Source: an uncultured bacterium
GTDB lineage: Bacteria; Bacillota; Clostridia; Oscillospirales; Acutalibacteraceae
NCBI GenBank assembly: GCA_949283655.1
Contig: CASDTH010000014.1
Span: 1 to 64,000, forward strand
Direction of reading: 5' to 3'
DNA length: 64,000 nucleotides
Numbering within the stretch: the stretch's first letter is position 1; each line of letters begins with the position of its first letter. Made by a program: the position numbers and the translations under genes. This document shows, in pieces, positions 59,036-64,000 of this stretch. Under the pieces are notes generated by a model. That model made no database searches and was not told where the DNA came from. It saw nothing but the letters and a program-made list of their open reading frames with translations.

Positions 59036-59869
59036 ATGTCGATCAAAAGCTATAATCCGACGACAAACGCACGGCGCAATATGTCGGTAACGGATTACAC
59101 GGAGCTGTCGAAGAACGGCCCGGAGCGGAGCCTGTTGGCCCCCTTGAATAAGAACTCCGGCCGCAACAGCTACGGCAGGATCACCGTGCGCCATCGCGGC
59201 GGCGGCAACCGCAGGAAATACCGTGTGATTGATTTCAAGCGCGATAAGGTGGATATGAACGCACAGGTGCTCGGTATTGAGTACGACCCGAACCGTTCCG
59301 CCCATATTGCCCTTCTGCAATACGAGGATGGCGAGAAGCGCTATATTCTGGCTCCCGCAGGCCTGAAGGCTGGCGACACCGTTGAGGCTGGTGCGAATGC
59401 GGATATCAAGCCCGGCAATGCGTTGCCGCTTGTCAATATTCCGACCGGTACGTTCATCCACAACGTGGAGCTGTATCCCGGCCGCGGCGGGCAGCTGGCC
59501 CGCGCAGCTGGCAACGCCGCTCAGCTCATGGCGAAGGAGGGCGCCTACGCGTTGCTCCGCCTGCCCTCCGGCGAGCTGCGTAATGTATCTATCAACTGCA
59601 TGGCAACGGTCGGCCAGGTTGGCAACGTCGATCATGAGAATGTGAAGATCGGTAAGGCTGGCCGCAAGCGCCACATGGGCTGGAGGCCGACGGTGCGCGG
59701 CTCTGTTATGAACCCGAACGACCACCCGCACGGCGGCGGCGAAGGCAAATCCCCGATCGGCCGTCCCGGCCCGGTCACGCCGTGGGGCAAGCCTGCTCTT
59801 GGCTACAAGACGCGCGCGAAGAAGAACCGCTCCGACAAGATGATTGTCAAGCGTCGTAACGGCAAGTAG
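59036..59869 (+). CDS. rplB: 50S ribosomal protein L2
   Basis: The 277-residue protein starts [20 protein letters not shown] and contains [20 protein letters not shown] and the C-terminal [20 protein letters not shown] loop with the conserved histidine near the peptidyl transferase centre. GAGGAG precedes the ATG at 59036; the longer frame upstream is rejected. L2 is a primary 23S-binding protein needed for subunit association. Confidence 0.98.
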   Translation: MSIKSYNPTTNARRNMSVTDYTELSKNGPERSLLAPLNKNSGRNSYGRITVRHRGGGNRRKYRVIDFKRDKVDMNAQVLGIEYDPNRSAHIALLQYEDGEKRYILAPAGLKAGDTVEAGANADIKPGNALPLVNIPTGTFIHNVELYPGRGGQLARAAGNAAQLMAKEGAYALLRLPSGELRNVSINCMATVGQVGNVDHENVKIGKAGRKRHMGWRPTVRGSVMNPNDHPHGGGEGKSPIGRPGPVTPWGKPALGYKTRAKKNRSDKMIVKRRNGK

Positions 59870-59892
59870 TCGATGAAAGGAGCTTAAGAATT

Positions 59893-60174
59893 ATGGGCAG
59901 AAGCGTGAAAAAAGGCCCTTACGTGCAGCCGAAGCTGCTCGCGAGAGTCGAAAAAATGAATGAAGCGGGCGAGAAGATCGTCCTGAAGACATGGAGCCGC
60001 AGCTCCACCATTTTCCCGGATTTTGTCGGCCACACCTTTGCCGTTCACGATGGGCGCAAGCACGTGCCGGTGTATGTGACGGAGGATATGGTTGGCCACA
60101 AGCTCGGCGAGTTTGCCCCCACGCGGACGTTCCGCGGCCATGCGGGGTCAAAAACCTCAAATTCCGGCAAATAA
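59893..60174 (+). CDS. rpsS: 30S ribosomal protein S19
   Basis: The 93-residue protein begins [20 protein letters not shown] and carries [20 protein letters not shown] and the C-terminal [15 protein letters not shown] segment. S19 is in the 30S head near the A site and the intersubunit bridge. AAAGGAG precedes the ATG. It follows rplB directly, as in other S10 operons. Confidence 0.98.
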   Translation: MGRSVKKGPYVQPKLLARVEKMNEAGEKIVLKTWSRSSTIFPDFVGHTFAVHDGRKHVPVYVTEDMVGHKLGEFAPTRTFRGHAGSKTSNSGK

Positions 60175-60198
60175 CGGTCGAAAGGAGTGTGTTCATCG

Positions 60199-60534
60199 AT
60201 GGAAGCAATGGCTAAGGTTACGTATGTGCGCATTGCGCCCCGCAAGGTGCAGATCGTGCTGGATTTGATTCGTAATCAGCCTGCTGACAAGGCCATGGCA
60301 ATTCTCAAGCACACGCCCAAGGCCGCGTGTGAGCCTCTTGAGAAGCTGCTGAAGTCAGCAATCGCAAACGCTGAAGCAAACCACAACATGGATGTTTCAA
60401 GGCTGTATGTGGCGAAGTGCTATGTCTGCCAGGGCCCGACCCTCAAGCGTCTGAGGCCGAGAGCACAGGGGCGCGGATTCCGCATCAACAAGAAGACGTC
60501 GCACATCACCCTTGTACTCAAGGAAATGGAATAA
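60199..60534 (+). CDS. rplV: 50S ribosomal protein L22
   Basis: The 111-residue protein has the L22 features [20 protein letters not shown] near the start and the tunnel-lining hairpin near [20 protein letters not shown] with [16 protein letters not shown] at the end. Changes in this hairpin give macrolide resistance in other bacteria. I chose the ATG at 60199; the second ATG nine bases later is also possible. Confidence 0.97.
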   Translation: MEAMAKVTYVRIAPRKVQIVLDLIRNQPADKAMAILKHTPKAACEPLEKLLKSAIANAEANHNMDVSRLYVAKCYVCQGPTLKRLRPRAQGRGFRINKKTSHITLVLKEME

Positions 60535-60553
60535 GCGAAGAGGAGGTTAAACA

Positions 60554-61225
60554 ATGGGCCAGAAGATTAATCCCACCGGCTTGCGGGTCGGTGTTATTAA
60601 GGATTGGGAATCCCGCTGGTACGCGAAGGATGCGGACTTCGGCGATACGCTTGTCGAAGACTACAACATTCGCGAGTGGCTGCTCAAAAAGCTTGCCTCC
60701 GCAGGCGTTCCCAAAATTGAGATTGAGCGCGACGCCAATCGCGTGCGCATCAATATCCATTGCGCGAAGCCCGGCATGGTGATCGGCCGCGGCGGCTCTG
60801 AGATTGATAAGCTCAAGGCAGAATGCGAGAAAAAGCTCGGCAAGGATGTTTCCCTGAATATTGTCGAGATCAAATCCCCTGATCTGAACGCGCAGCTTGT
60901 GGCGGAGAGCATCGCTTCCCAGCTCGAGCGCCGCATTTCCTTCCGCCGTGCGCTCAAGCAGGCCATCGGCCGCACGATGAAGCTCGGTGCGAAGGGCATC
61001 AAAACACAGGTTTCCGGCCGTTTGGGCGGCGCTGAAATCGCCCGTACGGAGCATTATCACGAGGGAACCATTCCGCTGCAGACCATCCGTGCGGATATCG
61101 ATTACGGCTTTGCAGAGGCAAAGACGACCTATGGCCGCATCGGCGTAAAGGTCTGGATTTATCGCGGCGAGGTGCTGCATGACAATGCGAACCGCAGGCC
61201 GCGCAGGGAAGGAGGAGCTCGATAA
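60554..61225 (+). CDS. rpsC: 30S ribosomal protein S3
   Basis: The 223-residue protein starts [20 protein letters not shown], contains a KH domain with [20 protein letters not shown] and a C-terminal domain with [21 protein letters not shown]3 lies at the mRNA entry channel and has helicase activity with S4. GAGGTTAA precedes the ATG. Its stop overlaps the rplP start by one base. Confidence 0.98.
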   Translation: MGQKINPTGLRVGVIKDWESRWYAKDADFGDTLVEDYNIREWLLKKLASAGVPKIEIERDANRVRINIHCAKPGMVIGRGGSEIDKLKAECEKKLGKDVSLNIVEIKSPDLNAQLVAESIASQLERRISFRRALKQAIGRTMKLGAKGIKTQVSGRLGGAEIARTEHYHEGTIPLQTIRADIDYGFAEAKTTYGRIGVKVWIYRGEVLHDNANRRPRREGGAR

Positions 61226-61650
61226 TGCTGTTACCGAAGCGTGTAAAATACCGCAGGGTGCAGAGAGGCCGTCTCAAGGGCACGGCAACCCGCGGTAATA
61301 AGGTAAATTATGGCGATTTTGGCCTCGTTGCACTCGAGCCCGCCTGGATCACCTCCAACCAGATTGAGGCGGCCCGTATCGCTATGACGCGTTACATCAA
61401 GCGCGGCGGCCAGGTTTGGATCAAGATTTTTCCAGATAAGCCGATCACCGAGAAGCCGGCAGAAACCCGCATGGGCTCCGGTAAAGGCTCGCCTGAATAC
61501 TGGGTGGCCGTGGTGAAGCCCGGCAGGGTCATGTTTGAGATCGCGGGCGTTGATGAGGAGCTTGCGCGTGAGGCAATGCGCCTTGCCGCCAATAAGCTGC
61601 CGATCAAGTGCAAATTTGTAACGAAAGAAGAAACGGGTGGTGAGCAGTAA
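61225..61650 (+). CDS. rplP: 50S ribosomal protein L16
   Basis: The 141-residue protein begins [20 protein letters not shown] and has the L16 region [20 protein letters not shown] and [21 protein letters not shown]16 sits at the A-site finger base in the 50S subunit and organises tRNA positions. GGAGGAG within rpsC precedes the ATG, and its stop overlaps rpmC by one base, so the three genes are coupled. Confidence 0.98.
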   Translation: MLLPKRVKYRRVQRGRLKGTATRGNKVNYGDFGLVALEPAWITSNQIEAARIAMTRYIKRGGQVWIKIFPDKPITEKPAETRMGSGKGSPEYWVAVVKPGRVMFEIAGVDEELAREAMRLAANKLPIKCKFVTKEETGGEQ

Positions 61651-61853
61651 TGAAAGCCAGTGAAATGAGAAAACTGTCCCCCGCGGAGCTTGATGCCAAG
61701 CTGATCGAATTGAAGGACGAGCTTTTTAACCTGCGCTTCCAGCAAGCCATAAACCAGCTCGATAACCCGATGCGAATCCATGCCGTCAAAAAGGATATTG
61801 CCCGCATCAAAACGATCCAGCGCGATATCGAATTGCACGGCGCGACTTCGTGA
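61650..61853 (+). CDS. rpmC: 50S ribosomal protein L29
   Basis: The 67-residue two-helix protein begins [20 protein letters not shown] and carries [20 protein letters not shown] and the [11 protein letters not shown] helix, the full L29 pattern. L29 lies next to L23 at the tunnel exit. The start is coupled to the rplP stop by a one-base overlap. Confidence 0.97.
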   Translation: MKASEMRKLSPAELDAKLIELKDELFNLRFQQAINQLDNPMRIHAVKKDIARIKTIQRDIELHGATS

Positions 61854-61871
61854 GGGAAGGGAGGCTAAAGC

Positions 61872-62129
61872 ATGAGCGAAAGAAACCTCAGAAAAACGCA
61901 GGTGGGTATAGTCACCAGCGATAAGATGGATAAAACCGTGGTCGTTTCCGTTAAGGACAGGGTAAGGCATCCGCTTTACAAAAAGATTGTCAACCGCACT
62001 GTGAAGCTCAAGGCGCACGATGAGGAAAATGCGTGCGGCATAGGCGACCGTGTTCTCGTCATGGAGACCCGCCCGTTGTCGAAGGACAAGAGATGGCGTG
62101 TGGTCGAGATCATTGAAAAAGCCAAATAA
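61872..62129 (+). CDS. rpsQ: 30S ribosomal protein S17
   Basis: The 85-residue OB-fold protein begins [20 protein letters not shown] and has [20 protein letters not shown] and [21 protein letters not shown]17 binds the 5' domain of 16S rRNA early in 30S assembly. GGAAGGGAGG precedes the ATG. Confidence 0.98.
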   Translation: MSERNLRKTQVGIVTSDKMDKTVVVSVKDRVRHPLYKKIVNRTVKLKAHDEENACGIGDRVLVMETRPLSKDKRWRVVEIIEKAK

Positions 62130-62158
62130 GTTTGGCGCAACACAAGGAGGAAAACACT

Positions 62159-62527
62159 GTGATACAGCAGCAGAGTTACCTCAAGGTTGCCGACAATACG
62201 GGCGCGAAGGAGCTCATGTGCATCCGCGTGCTCGGCGGTTCCGGCAGGAGGTATGCCAATATCGGCGACGTGGTGGTTGCTTCGGTTAAAAAAGCAGCAC
62301 CCGGCGGCGTTGTGAAAAAGGGCGAGGTTGTGAAGGCGGTTGTCGTCCGCACCGCAAGCGGCCTGCGCCGCGAGGATGGCACGTATATCCGCTTTGACGA
62401 AAATGCGGCCGTCATCATCAAGGAAGATAAGAATCCCAGAGGCACCCGTATTTTTGGGCCGGTGGCCAGAGAACTGCGCGAGAAGGATTATCTCAAGATT
62501 CTCTCCCTCGCTCCGGAAGTGCTTTAA
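62159..62527 (+). CDS. rplN: 50S ribosomal protein L14
   Basis: The 122-residue protein begins [20 protein letters not shown], the normal L14 start, and continues with [20 protein letters not shown]. The start is GTG at 62159 with AAGGAGG ten bases upstream; the annotated-looking ATG nine codons earlier precedes the ribosome site and is wrong. L14 forms part of the intersubunit face and is the target of the silencing factor RsfS. Confidence 0.97.
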   Translation: MIQQQSYLKVADNTGAKELMCIRVLGGSGRRYANIGDVVVASVKKAAPGGVVKKGEVVKAVVVRTASGLRREDGTYIRFDENAAVIIKEDKNPRGTRIFGPVARELREKDYLKILSLAPEVL

Positions 62528-62543
62528 AGGGAGGTAAGAACTG

Positions 62544-62873
62544 ATGAACAATAAAGTGCATGTAAAAACCGGCGATGAGGTCATCGTCATCAACGGCAAG
62601 AATCGCGGCATGAAGGGCAAGGTCCTGCAGGTCAGCCCCTCTGAGGGCAAGGTCATCGTCGAGGGCGTCAACATTGTCACCAAACATGTCAAGCCCCGCA
62701 AGATGGGCGAGCCCGGTGGCCTGATCAAGGCGGAAAGCGCGCTCTATGCCAGCAAGGTTCAGCTCATCTGCCCGAAATGCGGCCGCCCCACTCGTGTGGG
62801 CCATGCAATCAACAGCAAGGGCAAGAAGGTGCGCACCTGCAAGAAGAGCGATTGCCTCGCTCAGTTTGAATAA
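62544..62873 (+). CDS. rplX: 50S ribosomal protein L24
   Basis: The 109-residue protein has the KOW motif GDEVIVINGKNRGMKGKVLQ at the start and NIVTKHVKPRKMGEPGG in the middle. A C-terminal CPKCGRPTRVG...CKKSDC stretch suggests a zinc-binding end, found in many but not all L24 proteins. L24 initiates 50S assembly. GGGAGG precedes the ATG. Confidence 0.97.
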   Translation: MNNKVHVKTGDEVIVINGKNRGMKGKVLQVSPSEGKVIVEGVNIVTKHVKPRKMGEPGGLIKAESALYASKVQLICPKCGRPTRVGHAINSKGKKVRTCKKSDCLAQFE

Positions 62874-62890
62874 AGGGAGGGACATGACAC

Positions 62891-63430
62891 ATGGCAAGAC
62901 TCAAGGACCTCTATGTCAATGAGGTAGCCCCTGCACTGATGAAAAAGTTCGCGTACAAAAGCGTCATGCAAATCCCGAAGCTTGACAAGATCGTCATCAA
63001 CGTCGGCTGCGGCGAAGCGCGCGACAACCCTAAGGCGCTTGACGCTGTGGTTGCCGACATTTCCGCGATCACGGGCCAGAAGCCCGTTCTGTGCAAGGCG
63101 AAAAAGTCCGTTGCAAACTTTAAGCTCCGCGAGGGCATGGTAATTGGCGTGAAGGTTACCCTGCGCGGCGAGAGAATGTATGAATTCCTCGACCGCTTCT
63201 TTAACCTTGCGCTGCCCCGCGTGAGGGATTTCCGCGGCATCAACCCCAACTCCTTCGACGGCCGCGGGAATTACTCCATGGGTATCCGGGAGCAGTTGAT
63301 CTTCCCGGAGATTGATTACGATAAGATCGATAAGGTGCGCGGCATGGATATCTGCTTTGTTACCACCGCGAATACGGACGAAGAAGCCCGTGAGCTGCTC
63401 AGCCTGATGGGCGCTCCGTTCTCGAAGTAA
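62891..63430 (+). CDS. rplE: 50S ribosomal protein L5
   Basis: The 179-residue protein starts [20 protein letters not shown] and has the L5 patterns [20 protein letters not shown] and [21 protein letters not shown]5 binds 5S rRNA and contacts the P-site tRNA at the central protuberance. GGGAGG precedes the ATG. Confidence 0.98.
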   Translation: MARLKDLYVNEVAPALMKKFAYKSVMQIPKLDKIVINVGCGEARDNPKALDAVVADISAITGQKPVLCKAKKSVANFKLREGMVIGVKVTLRGERMYEFLDRFFNLALPRVRDFRGINPNSFDGRGNYSMGIREQLIFPEIDYDKIDKVRGMDICFVTTANTDEEARELLSLMGAPFSK

Positions 63431-63442
63431 GGAGGGATTATT

Positions 63443-63628
63443 GTGGCCAAAAAGTCGATGAAGGTCAAACAGGCGAGACCCGCTAAGTATTCATCCAGAG
63501 CGTATAACAGGTGCAAAATCTGTGGTCGGCCGCACGCCTATCTTCGGAAGTACGGGGTTTGCCGTATCTGCTTCAGGGAGCTTGCCCATGCGGGCCAGAT
63601 CCCCGGCGTGAAGAAGGCCAGCTGGTAA
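63443..63628 (+). CDS. rpsN: 30S ribosomal protein S14, zinc-binding type
   Basis: The 61-residue protein starts with GTG ([20 protein letters not shown]) and holds the C-x2-C...C-x2-C zinc site as CKICG and CRICF. This is the short, zinc-dependent S14 typical of Firmicutes. GGAGGG precedes the start. It lies in the 30S head. Confidence 0.97.
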   Translation: MAKKSMKVKQARPAKYSSRAYNRCKICGRPHAYLRKYGVCRICFRELAHAGQIPGVKKASW

Positions 63629-63655
63629 AGAGCAATTGCAAAGGAGGTTGACGGC

Positions 63656-64000
63656 ATGCAAATTACCGATTCGATAGCCGATATGCTCACAAGAATTCGC
63701 AATGCGAATTCGGCAAAGCATGACACGGTTCAGATTCCCGCATCCAACATGAAGAAAGCAATTGCTCAGATTCTTGTGGATGAGGGCTATGTAAAAAGCT
63801 ACAAGGTGATTGACGACGGCAAGCAGGGCATCATTGAGATCGCGCTCAAATATGGCCCGAACAAGTCCCAGGTGATCACCGGCCTGCGCAGGGTTTCCAA
63901 GCCTGGCCTGCGCATTTACACCAACTGTGAAGAGATGCCCAGGGTCATGAAGGGCCTTGGCGTGGCAATCCTCTCCACATCAAAGGGCGTTATGACGGAC
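63656..64000 (+). CDS. rpsH: 30S ribosomal protein S8 (partial, runs off the window)
   Basis: The first 115 codons begin [20 protein letters not shown] and include [20 protein letters not shown] and the C-terminal-domain start [12 protein letters not shown]. Only the last 15 or so residues are missing. AAGGAGG precedes the ATG. S8 is a primary 16S-binding protein and, in E. coli, the regulator of the spc operon. Confidence 0.97.
   Translation, partial: MQITDSIADMLTRIRNANSAKHDTVQIPASNMKKAIAQILVDEGYVKSYKVIDDGKQGIIEIALKYGPNKSQVITGLRRVSKPGLRIYTNCEEMPRVMKGLGVAILSTSKGVMTD

Noticed and set aside
1..64000. CRISPR array
   Set aside because: No series of regularly spaced direct repeats was seen anywhere in the window; the only direct repeat pair is 940 bases apart.

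Overview
The window reads as a chromosomal segment of a low-to-moderate G+C, endospore-forming anaerobe of the class Clostridia, most likely an Oscillospirales (Ruminococcaceae/Oscillospiraceae-type) gut organism. This is inferred from gene content, not from a database match: MutS2, Era, YqzL, RecO, PhoH, YbeY, mini-RNase III, a zinc-type S14, sporulation genes ylbJ, yqfC and yqfD, a T-box leader, a type III pantothenate kinase, an ECF S component and GH36/GH2 galactosidases. Most genes look GC-rich, have AGGAGG-like ribosome sites, and many have clear TTGACA/TATAAT promoters and rho-independent terminators.

Layout. 1-1.3 kb: the edge of an IS256-family element against an IS3-family element whose orfA is 5'-truncated. 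1.4-3.4 kb: a ceramidase-like hydrolase and a DinB-like protein. 3.5-11.3 kb, minus strand: mutS2, recO, yqzL, an ANT(6)-like nucleotidyltransferase, era, dgkA, ybeY and phoH, the conserved Firmicutes housekeeping block. 11.6-14.9 kb, plus strand: obg, mrnC, a YitT-family gene and a flavin-binding PNPOx-like gene. 14.9-18.4 kb: a threonine T-box leader, an AraC-type regulator and thrS. 18.4-24.2 kb: a glycerophosphodiesterase, a PflX-like radical SAM protein, an HlyIII protein, a small XRE regulator, an NlpC/P60-like membrane protein, a CGGC protein and a SulP transporter. 24.2-29.2 kb: a small orphan gene, a three-gene ABC-2 exporter, coaX and an ECF S component that may import pantothenate. 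29.2-30.5 kb: a gene-free region rich in hairpins and repeats. 30.5-38 kb: uvrA, a GPH sugar symporter, a small Cys-rich protein, ylbJ, yqfC and yqfD.

38.7-43 kb: an EFR1-type flavodoxin/ferredoxin, an amidase, two divergent small regulators around a palindromic operator, and a secreted protein of unknown function. 43.3-48.2 kb: an alpha-galactosidase and a beta-galactosidase, probably one operon for galacto-oligosaccharide use. 48.3-53 kb: an A+T-rich island with two predicted lipoproteins, an ABC ATPase, an FtsX-like permease and an Lgt paralogue whose natural start is cut off by an in-frame stop. 53.1-56.2 kb: a copper-responsive csoR-copA operon in which copA ends with a CopZ-like domain that has its own start and ribosome site. 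56.7-64 kb: the S10 ribosomal operon from rpsJ into rpsH, preceded by a leader with a terminator-like hairpin.

The observations most worth follow-up are the AT-rich lipoprotein/ABC/Lgt island, the T-box that controls thrS across an intervening AraC gene, the internal CopZ start in copA, the S10 leader attenuator, the 29-30 kb repeat region, and the start-codon hairpin in the IS256 element. No CRISPR array, rRNA or tRNA gene was seen.
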